A DNA stretch of 30,486 nucleotides from JAEZVV01 sp036652035 (GTDB taxonomy: Bacteria; Pseudomonadota; Gammaproteobacteria; Burkholderiales; Burkholderiaceae_F): positions 1 through 30,486 of the forward strand of contig JAVVWR010000039.1 in assembly GCA_036652035.1 (NCBI GenBank), in the 5' to 3' direction. This document shows, one piece after another, positions 1-7,609 of this stretch. A program made the position numbers and the translations under genes. Each line of letters opens with the position of its first letter. Positions within the stretch are counted from its first letter, which is position 1. The notes under the pieces were generated by a model. The model was not told where the DNA came from, searched no databases, and saw only the letters and a program-made list of their open reading frames with translations.

Positions 1-471
1 CAAGGGGCCGGCCGGCGTCGGCAGCGCTTCGAGCGGCAACAAGGCATAAGCGCCATCGGGCGCGAACACGATCCGGCGGCCGGCCGCGATGTGTGGCGCG
101 AGCGGTGCGGTGATGGCCGCGGCGATTTGCTGCAAGGCTTGCGGATCGCGGATTCGAGTCACCGGGCCGGGCGGACGAATCGGGTTTTCGACCAGCGTGC
201 CGCTGGCCAGCCGCCACAGGCGGTCGGGCTCGGTCTTGCCGCCGAGCGCTCGCCGCGCGGCGGCCACCAGCGGTCCGGCCGCACCCAATCGGCTTTCGTG
301 AGCGGTCACGCCGGAGCGGGAGCGAACCAATACCAGCAAGGCATCGCCGTCGGCGACCAGGTGAACGAAAACCTCGTCGGCGGCGGGCTCGGGCAGCGTT
401 GGTGAAACGCGGGCGGCTGCCTGCTGGTGCGCGAGGCGGGCGAGGGCGGCATCGGCCACGCGCCCTCTCAT
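1..471 (-). CDS. CHAT-domain protein, fragment (C-terminus off the left edge)
   Basis: The minus frame is open to the window edge and reads as the first half of a CHAT (caspase-like peptidase) domain. It has an alternating hydrophobic stretch near VFVHLVADGDALLVLVRS, then an amphipathic helix region, then IVFAPDGAYALLPLEALP, which is the conserved pre-catalytic strand of CHAT proteins. The catalytic His and Cys of the family lie further on, outside the window. Family members normally carry long TPR arrays before this domain, but here the frame upstream of about 415 dissolves into the antisense of another gene. The first ATG in frame is at 471 and clear CHAT similarity starts near 410. The gene is therefore either truncated at its N-terminus or joined wrongly. 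Domain assignment is by pattern, without a search. Confidence 0.6.
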   Translation of the reverse strand, partial: MRGRVADAALARLAHQQAAARVSPTLPEPAADEVFVHLVADGDALLVLVRSRSGVTAHESRLGAAGPLVAAARRALGGKTEPDRLWRLASGTLVENPIRPPGPVTRIRDPQALQQIAAAITAPLAPHIAAGRRIVFAPDGAYALLPLEALPTPAGPL

Positions 472-801
472 GCCAGCGCGGCTGCGCTCGACGCGATGGC
501 GCGCAGCCGCACGGCGATCGGCCCGCGCGGTGTGGCGCGAGCCTGGGCGCGCGGCTGGCAGTCGCCGCAGCGCGGGCTGGAAACGGTGATGGGAGGTCTC
601 GCCGCCGACGCCTGGATCGACTACCAGACCGTGCCGCTGTGGAGCGAGCCGGGGCTGGATTGGTGCGGGCAGCCCACCGCCACGGTCGGCTGCCCAGCGC
701 GCGGCGCGCTGGGAGTGGCGCACGACGCCCGGCGCTGGAGCGAGGCCGCGGCGGCTTTTACGGCTGAGCGTCGTGCTTGGGGCGGGTCAGCCGAGCCCTA
801 A
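427..801 (+). CDS. Unidentified protein, 3' part of a gene (5' part apparently missing)
   Basis: I do not recognise this protein. The frame from 406 to the stop at 799-801 has consistently G/C third positions and a balanced composition with several Trp residues, for example AWARGWQSPQRGLETVMGGL and GLDWCGQPTATVGCP, so it looks like real coding sequence rather than a shadow. A stop at 403-405 closes the frame and the first possible start is GTG 427, with no ribosome binding site. The protein seems to begin in mid-domain. Its left end lies exactly where the opposing CHAT frame also breaks, so both may be cut at one junction near 405-430. It converges with the nitroreductase gene, overlapping it by 4 bp at the stops. 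Confidence 0.45.
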   Translation: MREAGEGGIGHAPSHASAAALDAMARSRTAIGPRGVARAWARGWQSPQRGLETVMGGLAADAWIDYQTVPLWSEPGLDWCGQPTATVGCPARGALGVAHDARRWSEAAAAFTAERRAWGGSAEP

Positions 802-1379
802 CCCTGCCAGTCGCTCAGGGTGTGATTGACGTCGTCCTCGTGCTTGGGGTGGGCCGAACGGGTCGGCGTTCCCACCACGATCCAGGCCAGCAGCGTTTCA
901 CCTTCGCCGCAAAAAGCGGATTCGACCTCGGCATCGCGCACCGATGCGCCACTCAGCACCTTGGCGCCATAGCCCATCAAGTGCAGGGCGTTGAGAAAAT
1001 TCATCAGACCCGAGCCGACGCAAAGCCATTGCTCGAGCACCGGAATGTCGGCCACGCCCTCCTGCGGCCGCCCCACCAACGCCAGCAACGCCGGGCCGTT
1101 GTGGGCGCGGCTGCGGGCCTGCTCGATCTCCTGCGGGCTGCGGCCACGGCGCTCGGCGCCGAGCGCAAACAACGCGCCCAGACGATCGCGCTGGCGGGCG
1201 TCGATGCGGACAAAGCGGAACGGCTTGAGGCCGCCGTGGTCGGGCGCGCGCAGGGCGATCCGGACCGCATTGATCAATTCGTCACGGCTCGGCGCGGGCT
1301 CGGTCAGGTACTTGGGGCCGACGGAGTAGCGCAGGGCAAGGTGATCGAGTACGTCGGCGGGACTCGGGGCGTGGGGCAC
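798..1379 (-). CDS. Nitroreductase family protein (YdjA-like)
   Basis: A 194-residue flavin-dependent oxidoreductase of the nitroreductase fold, likely FMN-binding and NAD(P)H-using; the substrate is unknown. Residues 44-56 (RAPDHGGLKPFRF) match the hallmark of the small YdjA-type branch, and the C-terminal part has a Gly-rich LHLMGYGAKVLSG segment followed by ILVG-type strand residues, as expected near the FMN phosphate. I chose GTG 1379 because AGGAGA lies 7 bp upstream; a TTG at 1418 in frame would add 13 Ala/Pro-rich residues without a binding site. The gene stands alone, convergent with the fragment on its left and divergent from the DMT transporter on its right. Confidence 0.85.
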   Translation of the reverse strand: MPHAPSPADVLDHLALRYSVGPKYLTEPAPSRDELINAVRIALRAPDHGGLKPFRFVRIDARQRDRLGALFALGAERRGRSPQEIEQARSRAHNGPALLALVGRPQEGVADIPVLEQWLCVGSGLMNFLNALHLMGYGAKVLSGASVRDAEVESAFCGEGETLLAWIVVGTPTRSAHPKHEDDVNHTLSDWQG

Positions 1380-1765
1380 GTTGGGGTCTCCTGGCGGGGC
1401 GGCTGCGCTGGCGTCCAAGGGCGGGCGCAGCGACCCGGTTTACGGTGGCGCCGAGTTTGCACCAAGTCGCCACCGTGAGTCCGCAATCGATCCCGATTCC
1501 CTCATTGCCGGCGGGAAAATCCCGCGCAGGGAGGGGCGGATCAAACGAGTTTGAAAACCCGGCCCGATTCGGCCCGCCGGCTCGCCTGTTGCTTGAGGCT
1601 GGCGGCGGCGCTCTCATCGACCCTCGGTCGATAAGTCGGCGAAAAGCGCGTGGGCGACAGAGCCTGCGAACCCCGTGGGGGACTGGCGCAAGAGTGATGG
1701 CGGGCGCGTGTTGCCGGTCGCAAGAATCGGGTGGCGACAGCTTGGGCGGCAGGCACAATGCCGGC
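1380..1765. other. Intergenic region between divergent genes, with two inverted repeats
   Basis: No credible gene was seen in these 386 bp. A perfect 9-bp inverted repeat, ACGGTGGCG (1442-1450) and CGCCACCGT (1468-1476), lies about 65 bp upstream of the nitroreductase start. A 7-bp one, ATCGACC (1616-1622) and GGTCGAT (1626-1632), lies closer to the DMT gene. Either could be an operator or a hairpin. In-frame readings upstream of the DMT gene reach 1445 but lack transporter-like content. Confidence 0.5.
1754..1765 (+). promoter_or_regulatory. Possible leaderless -10 element of the DMT gene
   Basis: CACAAT (1754-1759) is followed by six bases and then ATG 1766. With a -10 at that place, transcription would begin at or next to the A of the start codon. 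No ribosome binding site precedes the ATG and no clear -35 is visible, so the assignment rests on the spacing shared with two other genes here (2651 and 28295). Confidence 0.35.
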
Positions 1766-2653
1766 ATGAAACCGCGCGATGTCTCCGACCTGATCCTGCT
1801 CGGCGCCTTGTGGGGCGCTTCCTTTCTGTTCATGCGGGTGGCCGCGCCGGCGTTCGGTCCGGTGGCCCTGATCGCGGTACGGGTCGGTTTGGCCGCCCTG
1901 TTGCTCGCGCCGGTGTTGATGTGGCGCGGGCAACAGGGCGCGGCGCGAAAGCATTGGCGGGCGATTGCCGCGGTTGGCATTGCCAACTCGGCCGTTCCCT
2001 TTGTTCTGTTCGCTTATTCGACCCTCACCCTGACCGCGGGCATGGCGGCGATCCTCAATGCCACGGCACCGATGTGGACCGCGCTCATCGCCTGGTGGTG
2101 GCTGGGCGACCGCTTGCCGCGGGCCCGCATCGCGGGTCTGCTGATCGGAATGGCCGGCGTGGTGGTGCTGGTGTCGGACCGGATTGGCGTGCGCGGTGAC
2201 GGTCAGGCTGCCTTGCTGGCAATTGGTGCCGGCCTGGGCGCCACGCTTTGTTATGGCATGGCCGCCAATCTGACGCGCCGTTTTCTGGTCGGGGTGCCGG
2301 CGCTCGCCATTACCACCGGCAGCCTGGTGGCCGCGACCATCGCTCTGGCGCCCTTTGCGCTCATGGCCTGGCCGGCGACGCCTCCGGCGGCGAGCGACTG
2401 GGCGGCGGCGATGGCCCTGGGTGTCCTGTGCACGGCGCTCGCGTATCTGCTGTATTTCCGCTTGATCGCTCGGGTTGGCGCGACCGGGGCGATCAGCGTG
2501 ACCTTCCTCATTCCCCTGTTTGCCGTGGTGTGGGGGGCGGTGTTTCTGGGGGAAGGCCTGTCGGCCAGCATGATCGTGGGCGGCCTCGTGGTGCTGGCGG
2601 GCACGGCACTGTCGTCCGGGTTTGTGCGGTGGCCGCCTGCGCGTGCGCCCTAG
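1766..2653 (+). CDS. DMT-superfamily transporter, EamA family
   Basis: A 295-residue inner-membrane protein with about ten hydrophobic segments arranged as two EamA repeats (roughly residues 5-140 and 150-290). The repeat starts are typical: ILLGALWGASFLFMRVAAP at the N-terminus, and AILNATAPMWTALIAWWWLGD closing the first repeat. The second repeat ends in ISVTFLIPLFAVVWGAVFLGE, the usual EamA ending. Such proteins export small metabolites, often amino acids or drugs; the substrate cannot be read from sequence. ATG 1766 gives the usual family length, whereas an in-frame start at 1445 would add a non-membrane tail with no similarity. The stop codon overlaps the candidate promoter of kynB. Confidence 0.9.
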   Translation: MKPRDVSDLILLGALWGASFLFMRVAAPAFGPVALIAVRVGLAALLLAPVLMWRGQQGAARKHWRAIAAVGIANSAVPFVLFAYSTLTLTAGMAAILNATAPMWTALIAWWWLGDRLPRARIAGLLIGMAGVVVLVSDRIGVRGDGQAALLAIGAGLGATLCYGMAANLTRRFLVGVPALAITTGSLVAATIALAPFALMAWPATPPAASDWAAAMALGVLCTALAYLLYFRLIARVGATGAISVTFLIPLFAVVWGAVFLGEGLSASMIVGGLVVLAGTALSSGFVRWPPARAP

Positions 2654-2662
2654 AATCGGGGC
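2651..2662 (+). promoter_or_regulatory. Possible leaderless -10 element of kynB
   Basis: TAGAAT (2651-2656), five of six matches to TATAAT, is followed by six bases and then ATG 2663. The element includes the TAG stop of the DMT gene. No ribosome binding site is visible. This predicts a transcript starting at the start codon. No convincing -35 hexamer was found. Confidence 0.45.
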
Positions 2663-3024
2663 ATGAAAAAGATCTGGGACCTCTCGCCCGCCGTCTCGCC
2701 CGCCACGCCGGTCTTTCCGGGCGACACGCCGTATTCGTTGCGCTGGATCTGGCAGATGGGGCCGGACTGCCCGGTCAATGTGTCGGAGATCCGGCTCTCG
2801 CCGCACACCGGCGCTCATGCCGACGCACCGCTGCACTACGACCCGGCCGGCGCCGGCATCGGCGAAGTGGGGCTGGATGCTTACCTCGGCCCGTGCCGGG
2901 TGATCCACGCCATCGGGCTTGGCGCCTTGATCGAGCCCGAGCATCTGCGTCACGCCATGGCCGGTCTGCCGGCGCGGGTTTTGGTGCGCACTTACGCCAA
3001 GGCGCCGGTGGATGAGTGGGATCC
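2663..3024 (+). CDS. kynB: Kynurenine formamidase (arylformamidase), 3' end lost in gap
   Basis: KynB hydrolyses N-formylkynurenine to kynurenine and formate, the second step of tryptophan breakdown. The first 120 residues are present. WDLSPAVSPATPVFPGDTP is the typical family start, and residues 48-56, HTGAHADAP, carry the HxGxHxD metal-binding motif. The usual length is about 210 residues, so some 90 codons lie in the N run. Reading straight through the gap yields an artificial 530-residue fusion with kynU. It is the first gene of the presumed kyn operon. Confidence 0.93.
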
Positions 3025-3124
3025 NNNNNNNNNNNNNNNNNNNNNNNNNNNNNNNNNNNNNNNNNNNNNNNNNNNNNNNNNNNNNNNNNNNNNNNNNNNN
3101 NNNNNNNNNNNNNNNNNNNNNNNN
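3025..3124. other. Assembly gap (100 N) between kynB and kynU
   Basis: Exactly 100 N, the conventional placeholder for a gap of unknown size. From usual family lengths the true missing sequence should be several hundred bases: about 270 for the end of kynB plus roughly 150-200 for the start of kynU. The flanks share no repeated sequence, unlike the second gap. Confidence 0.95.
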
Positions 3125-4255
3125 GGCGCCTTGCCGCGCGCCACCGCCGCCCGCGTGGCCGAGGTGGTCAAGCAACAGTGGGGGCAGGGGCTGATCCGCT
3201 CGTGGAACAGCGCGGGCTGGATGGAGCTGCCGCAGCGGGTGGGCGACAAGATCGGCCAGCTGATCGGCGCGGCCCCCGGCGAGACCGTGTGCGCCGACTC
3301 GACCTCGGTCAACCTCTTCAAGGTGCTGGCGGTGGCGCTTGCGATCCAGTCGCGCGGCGAGCGGGTGCGGATCGTGAGCGAGCGCGACAACTTTCCGACC
3401 GATCTCTACATGGCACAAGGCCTCACTCAGTTGCGGGGAGCGGGTGAGCTGCATCTGGTCGATGGACCCGCGGGCATCGCCGCGGCGCTCGACGCTCGCT
3501 GCGCGGTGTTGATGCTCACGCATGTGAACTACCGCACCGGCCGCATGCACGAGATGGAGCGGATCACTCGCGCCGCCCACGCCGCGGGGGCGCTCGTGAT
3601 CTGGGATCTGGCGCATTCGGCGGGCGCGGTCGAGCTTGATCTCAACGCCGCCGGCGCCGACTTTGCGGTCGGCTGCGGCTACAAGTATCTGAACGGCGGG
3701 CCGGGTGCGCCGGCCTTCGTGTGGGTGGCGGCGCGCCATCAGGCGGGCTTTTCTCAGCCGCTCTCGGGCTGGCTTGGCCACGCCGCTCCCTTCGAGTTCG
3801 ATCCGGCGTATCGGCCCGCGGCCGGCGTGGCGCGCTACCTTGCCGGCACGCCCTCGGTGGTGGCGATGAGCGCGCTCGAGGTCGGGGTCGATGTCGTGCT
3901 CGCCGCCGGCATGTCCGCCTTGCGCGCCAAGTCGGTGGCGCTGACCGAACTCTTTAGCGCTCTCGTTGCCGAGCGCTGCGCCGGCCTGGGTCTGACTCTG
4001 GTCAGCCCGAGCCAAGCCAGCCAGCGCGGCAGCCAGGTCTGCCTGTCTCACGCCGACGCCTACCCCGTGATGCAGGCCTTGATCGCCCGCGGCGTGATTG
4101 GCGACTTCCGCGCGCCCGACGTGTTGCGATTCGGTTTTGCTCCGCTCTACAACGGCTTTGCCGAGGCGTGGGACGCGGTCGAGGCGCTGCGCGAGGTGCT
4201 CGCCTCTCGCCACTGGGATGCGCCGCAGTTCAGGCAACGCGCGGCGGTGACCTGA
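3125..4255 (+). CDS. kynU: Kynureninase, 5' end lost in gap
   Basis: A PLP enzyme of aminotransferase fold that cleaves kynurenine to anthranilate and alanine. The fragment (376 residues) begins at GALPRAT, which in the family follows the conserved GNSLG, so about 50-60 N-terminal residues are missing. Visible landmarks are RSWNSAGWMELP, the phosphate-binding ADSTSVNLFK, WDLAHSAG with the Asp that contacts the PLP ring nitrogen, and GCGYKYLNGGPG holding the PLP lysine (fragment residue 187). The stop TGA overlaps the kynA start by one base (TGATG), a sign of coupled translation. Confidence 0.95.
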   Translation, partial: GALPRATAARVAEVVKQQWGQGLIRSWNSAGWMELPQRVGDKIGQLIGAAPGETVCADSTSVNLFKVLAVALAIQSRGERVRIVSERDNFPTDLYMAQGLTQLRGAGELHLVDGPAGIAAALDARCAVLMLTHVNYRTGRMHEMERITRAAHAAGALVIWDLAHSAGAVELDLNAAGADFAVGCGYKYLNGGPGAPAFVWVAARHQAGFSQPLSGWLGHAAPFEFDPAYRPAAGVARYLAGTPSVVAMSALEVGVDVVLAAGMSALRAKSVALTELFSALVAERCAGLGLTLVSPSQASQRGSQVCLSHADAYPVMQALIARGVIGDFRAPDVLRFGFAPLYNGFAEAWDAVEALREVLASRHWDAPQFRQRAAVT

Positions 4256-5118
4256 TGGCCCCGACCCTGAACGACCAACACCCCAGCCCCGCCCCTGATC
4301 CCGCCACTGACGGCGCGCAGAGGGATCGCGCCGGGACCATGAGCTATGGCGACTACCTCGGGCTAGCCGCCATTCTCTCGGCGCAGCACCCGCGCTCGCC
4401 CGACCCCAACGAGCTGCTCTTTATCGTCCAGCATCAGACCAGCGAGTTGTGGATGAAGCTCGCGCTGCACGAGCTGCGGCGTGCGCGTGATGCCGTGCGC
4501 GCCGATGAGTTGGCGCCGGCTTTCAAGATGCTGGCGCGGGTGTCTCGCGTGATGGAGCAACTGGTCCATGCCTGGGCGGTGCTCGCCACCATGACGCCCT
4601 CGGAATACAGCGCGATCCGGCCTTACCTTGGCAGCTCATCGGGTTTTCAGAGCTGGCAATACCGCGAGATCGAATTCCTGTTGGGCAACAAGAATCCGGC
4701 GCTGCTGCGGCTCCACGCGCACGAGCCGGCGATTCGCGCCGAGGTCGCGCGAGCGCTGGCCGAGCCCTCGCTCTACGACGACGTGGTGGCCTTGCTGGCG
4801 CGCCGCGGCTTTGCCATCGACCCGGCGGTTACCGGACGCGATGTGGCTCAACCGTGGACGTATGCCGAGTCGGTCGAGGCCGCCTGGCTTGCGGTCTACC
4901 GCGATCCCGCTTCGAACTGGGAGCTCTACGAGATGGCCGAGGAACTGGTCGATCTTGAAGACGCGTTCCGCCAGTGGCGCTTCCGGCATGTCACCACGGT
5001 CGAGCGCATCATCGGCTTCAAGCCTGGCACCGGCGGCACCCAGGGCGTGGCCTATCTGCGCCGCATGCTCGACGTGGTCTTGTTCCCCGAGCTGTGGCAG
5101 GTCAGAACCGATCTGTGA
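4255..5118 (+). CDS. kynA: Tryptophan 2,3-dioxygenase
   Basis: A heme enzyme that opens the indole ring of L-tryptophan to N-formylkynurenine, step one of the pathway. The 287-residue protein has the family signatures in order: MSYGDYL (29-34), FIVQHQTSELWMKL (from 56), GSSSGFQSWQYR (126-137) in the substrate pocket, and RHVTTVERIIGFKPGTGGTQG, where His245 should be the proximal heme ligand and GTGGT the substrate loop. ATG 4255 overlaps the kynU stop; a longer frame from 4168 would only read kynU out of frame. The first 28 residues, rich in Pro and Asp, are probably disordered. Order kynB-kynU-kynA on one strand fits an operon. Confidence 0.96.
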   Translation: MAPTLNDQHPSPAPDPATDGAQRDRAGTMSYGDYLGLAAILSAQHPRSPDPNELLFIVQHQTSELWMKLALHELRRARDAVRADELAPAFKMLARVSRVMEQLVHAWAVLATMTPSEYSAIRPYLGSSSGFQSWQYREIEFLLGNKNPALLRLHAHEPAIRAEVARALAEPSLYDDVVALLARRGFAIDPAVTGRDVAQPWTYAESVEAAWLAVYRDPASNWELYEMAEELVDLEDAFRQWRFRHVTTVERIIGFKPGTGGTQGVAYLRRMLDVVLFPELWQVRTDL

Positions 5119-5146
5119 GCCGCCCGACTTCACTCAGGATGTTTTC

Positions 5147-5605
5147 ATGAAGCCCGAACGAATCCGCCTCGACGGCATTCCGCTTGTCCATGCCTTCGAG
5201 CGCGAGGCCTTGATCCGCTTTGCCCACTGCGACCCGGCGGGCATGGTCTTTTATCCGCAGTACCTCGTGATCCTCAACGGACTGATCGAGGACTGGGTGA
5301 CCGAGGCCCTGGGCATCGGCTATGGCGATCTGATCGGCCAACGCCGCATCGGTCTGCCGACCGTGAGCCTGCAGTGCGAGTTTCTCGGCCCCTCGCTCTT
5401 GGGCGAGACCTGCCAATTCGGTCTGAGCGTCGAGCACCTGGGTGACAGCTCGATCCAGCTGGCGCTGGGCGTTCGCCGTGGCGATGAGCTGCGTCTGCGG
5501 ATGCGGCAATCGCTGGTGGTGACCTCGCTTGATATCCACCGGCCGATCCCGATCCCGGCCGATTTCCGCGCGGCCGCCGAGCCGTTTCTGGTGCCGGCGG
5601 TGTGA
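5147..5605 (+). CDS. Hotdog-fold acyl-CoA thioesterase, 4-hydroxybenzoyl-CoA thioesterase type
   Basis: A 152-residue single hotdog domain. Residues 26-37 (AHCDPAGMVFYP) match the 4HBT active-site signature, with Asp29 as the expected catalytic residue. The family hydrolyses aryl- or acyl-CoA thioesters; the exact substrate is not readable. The gene lies 28 bp after kynA and 46 bp before the acyl-CoA dehydrogenase, on the same strand. I infer that it acts on a CoA ester of the tryptophan/anthranilate route or relieves CoA trapping. ATG 5147 was chosen: an AGGA lies shortly upstream, and the nearby ATG at 5139 meets a stop after three codons. Confidence 0.85.
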   Translation: MKPERIRLDGIPLVHAFEREALIRFAHCDPAGMVFYPQYLVILNGLIEDWVTEALGIGYGDLIGQRRIGLPTVSLQCEFLGPSLLGETCQFGLSVEHLGDSSIQLALGVRRGDELRLRMRQSLVVTSLDIHRPIPIPADFRAAAEPFLVPAV

Positions 5606-5651
5606 TCGCTGCCGGCTTCCATTTCCACCTGCTCCACCACGAGGTTTCTTG

Positions 5652-6836
5652 ATGTCGAAGTCAACTGCCCGCTTTCAGTGGGACGACCCGCTTGCCCTGG
5701 ATTCGCAACTGAGCGAAGACGAACGCATGGTGCGCGACGCCGCGCACGCCTATGCGCAGGACAAGCTCGCGCCGCGCGTGCTCGAGGCCTTTCGGCAGGA
5801 GTCGACCGACCCCGCGATCTTTCGCGAGATGGGCGAACTCGGCCTGCTCGGCGCGACCCTTCCCGTTGAGTACGGCGGGGCGGGGCTCAACTACGTGGCC
5901 TACGGGCTGATCGCGCGCGAAGTCGAGCGGGTCGACTCCGGTTACCGCTCGATGATGAGCGTGCAGAGCTCGCTCGTGATGGTGCCGATCCATGAATTCG
6001 GTAGCGAAGAGCAGCGCCGCAAGTATTTGCCCAAGCTCGCGAGTGGCGAATGGATCGGCTGCTTTGGCCTGACCGAACCCAACCACGGATCGGACCCTGG
6101 CAGCCTGGCCACTCGAGCGAGAAAAGTCGCGGGCGGCTACCAGCTCTCGGGCGCCAAGATGTGGATCACCAACAGCCCGATCGCCGACGTGTTCGTGGTC
6201 TGGGCCAAGGATGACGAAGGCGCGATCCGCGGCTTCATTCTGGAGCGCGGCATGAAGGGGCTGTCGGCGCCGGTGATCCACGGCAAGGTCGGTCTGCGCG
6301 CGAGCATCACCGGCGAGATCGTGATGGACGAGGTGTTCGTTCCCGAGGAAAACGCCTTTCCCGAGGTGCGCGGTTTGAAGGGGCCGTTTACCTGCTTGAA
6401 CAGCGCCCGCTACGGCATTGCCTGGGGCGCGCTGGGCGCGGCCGAGAGCTGCTGGTTCACCGCCCGCCAATACGTGATCGACCGCCAGCAATTCGGCCGT
6501 CCGCTCGCGGCCAACCAGCTGATCCAGAAAAAGCTCGCCGACATGCAGACCGAGATCACGCTCGCCCTGCAAGGCTGCCTGCGCCTGGGCCGGATGAAGG
6601 ACGATGGCACGGCCGCGGTCGAGATCACCAGCCTCATGAAGCGCAACAGCTGCGGCAAATCGCTAGCGATCGCGCGCGCCGCGCGCGACATGCTGGGCGG
6701 CAATGGCATCAGCGACGAGTTCGGCATTGCCCGTCACCTGGTCAATCTGGAAGTGGTCAACACCTACGAAGGCACCCACGACATCCACGCCTTGATCCTG
6801 GGCCGGGCGCAGACCGGGATTCAGGCTTTCTTCTGA
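5652..6836 (+). CDS. gcdH: Acyl-CoA dehydrogenase, glutaryl-CoA dehydrogenase type
   Basis: A 394-residue FAD enzyme. Glutaryl-CoA dehydrogenase oxidises and decarboxylates glutaryl-CoA to crotonyl-CoA, at the end of lysine, tryptophan and some aromatic breakdown routes. Landmarks: FRSM-like segment SGYRSMMSVQSSLVM, FAD/substrate signature FGLTEPNHGSDPGSL, KMWITNSPIADVFVVWAK, the RQQFGRPLAANQ helix, and NTYEGTHDIHALILGRAQTG with catalytic Glu373. This last segment is characteristic of GcdH rather than other acyl-CoA dehydrogenases. A GAGG binding site lies 8 bp before ATG 5652. Its place behind kynA and a thioesterase suggests a shared catabolic role. Confidence 0.93.
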   Translation: MSKSTARFQWDDPLALDSQLSEDERMVRDAAHAYAQDKLAPRVLEAFRQESTDPAIFREMGELGLLGATLPVEYGGAGLNYVAYGLIAREVERVDSGYRSMMSVQSSLVMVPIHEFGSEEQRRKYLPKLASGEWIGCFGLTEPNHGSDPGSLATRARKVAGGYQLSGAKMWITNSPIADVFVVWAKDDEGAIRGFILERGMKGLSAPVIHGKVGLRASITGEIVMDEVFVPEENAFPEVRGLKGPFTCLNSARYGIAWGALGAAESCWFTARQYVIDRQQFGRPLAANQLIQKKLADMQTEITLALQGCLRLGRMKDDGTAAVEITSLMKRNSCGKSLAIARAARDMLGGNGISDEFGIARHLVNLEVVNTYEGTHDIHALILGRAQTGIQAFF

Positions 6837-7423
6837 TGCCGATGGCGCCGATCGAGTTCGACACGCCCCGCCTGCGGCTGCGCCGCCCGCGGGCGGGCGA
6901 CCGCGATCGTTTCGCCGCGATCAACGCCGATGCGCGGGTGATGGAGTTCTTCCCGGCGCCGCTCTCGCGGCTCGAGAGCGACGCCCTGGCCGGGCGCATC
7001 GAAGCCAGTTTCGATGCCCAGGGATGGGGCTTGTGGGCGGTCGAGAGCCAGGCGAGTGGCGAGTTCATCGGCTGTGTGGGGCTGGCGGTGCCGCGCGCCG
7101 ATCTGCCGTTTTCTCCCTGCGTCGAGATTGGCTGGCGCCTGGCTTACGAGCACTGGGGCCAGGGCCTGGCGAGCGAGGCGGCGCGCGGCGCGTTGACCAT
7201 CGGCTTCGAGACGCTGGGTTTGACCGAGATCGTGTCTTTCACCGCACGGATCAACCGCCGCTCGCGTGCCGTGATGGAGCGGATCGGCATGGTCGATGCG
7301 GGGGAAGATTTCGATCACCCCGCACTGGCTGAGGATAGTGCCCTGCGGCGCCATTGCCTCTACCGGATTGCGCGCCAAGCGTGGGCGGAGCGCCCACGGC
7401 CCCGGGCTGGCCAGTGCGCTTAA
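6836..7423 (+). CDS. GNAT-family N-acetyltransferase (RimJ/RimL type)
   Basis: A 195-residue acetyltransferase. It starts with DTPRLRLRRPRAGD, the common RimJ/RimL opening, and contains IGWRLAYEHWGQGLASEAARG, which includes the acetyl-CoA pyrophosphate loop (Q/RxxGxG/A type, here GQGLAS), then INRRSRAVMERIGM, the typical late helix. The substrate is unknown. ATG 6836 shares one base with the gcdH stop (TGATG); a second ATG at 6842 is possible. The overlap puts it in the same transcription unit although its role need not be related. Confidence 0.88.
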   Translation: MPMAPIEFDTPRLRLRRPRAGDRDRFAAINADARVMEFFPAPLSRLESDALAGRIEASFDAQGWGLWAVESQASGEFIGCVGLAVPRADLPFSPCVEIGWRLAYEHWGQGLASEAARGALTIGFETLGLTEIVSFTARINRRSRAVMERIGMVDAGEDFDHPALAEDSALRRHCLYRIARQAWAERPRPRAGQCA

Positions 7424-7459
7424 GTGGGGGATTCGAGGGCTGCGGCTGGGGCGTTGCCA

Positions 7460-7486
7460 TCAAGTTTTCGTCGTTTTTGCCGTAGG
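7460..7486 (+). promoter_or_regulatory. Sigma-28 (FliA)-like promoter upstream of the diguanylate cyclase gene
   Basis: TCAAGTTT (7460-7467), 11 bases, then GCCGTAGG (7479-7486). The FliA consensus is TAAAGTTT-N11-GCCGATAA: the -35 matches 7 of 8 and the -10 keeps the GCCG core. The spacing is exact. It would place the diguanylate cyclase in the flagellar late-gene regulon. The following 120 bases up to the gap hold no gene. Confidence 0.5.
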
Positions 7487-7554
7487 CAATTTCAAATGGG
7501 TTTATGCCGCGCCTCGGTTTTCACCCCCGCCGACCGGCGATACCGACTCTGAAT

Positions 7555-7609
7555 GCCCCGCCCGAAACCCGTTGTTGATGCAATGACTGCTCGCGCCGCT
7601 CACTCTGCG
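7555..7609 (+). repeat. 55-bp direct repeat, left copy, abutting gap 2
   Basis: These 55 bases are identical to 7710-7764. The copies sit directly on the two edges of the N run. This is the mark of two contigs that share a k-mer overlap but were not merged, so the repeat is probably one real copy rather than a genomic duplication. Confidence 0.9.

Noticed and set aside
1445..1765. N-terminal extension of the DMT transporter from 1445
   Set aside because: The extra 107 residues are non-membrane, low in quality, and absent from the family; ATG 1766 gives the normal length.
1541..4237. An 898-codon open frame on the minus strand crossing gap 1
   Set aside because: It is antisense to the DMT, kynB and kynU genes, is rich in Arg, Gly and His without domains, and is held open by the N run and high GC.
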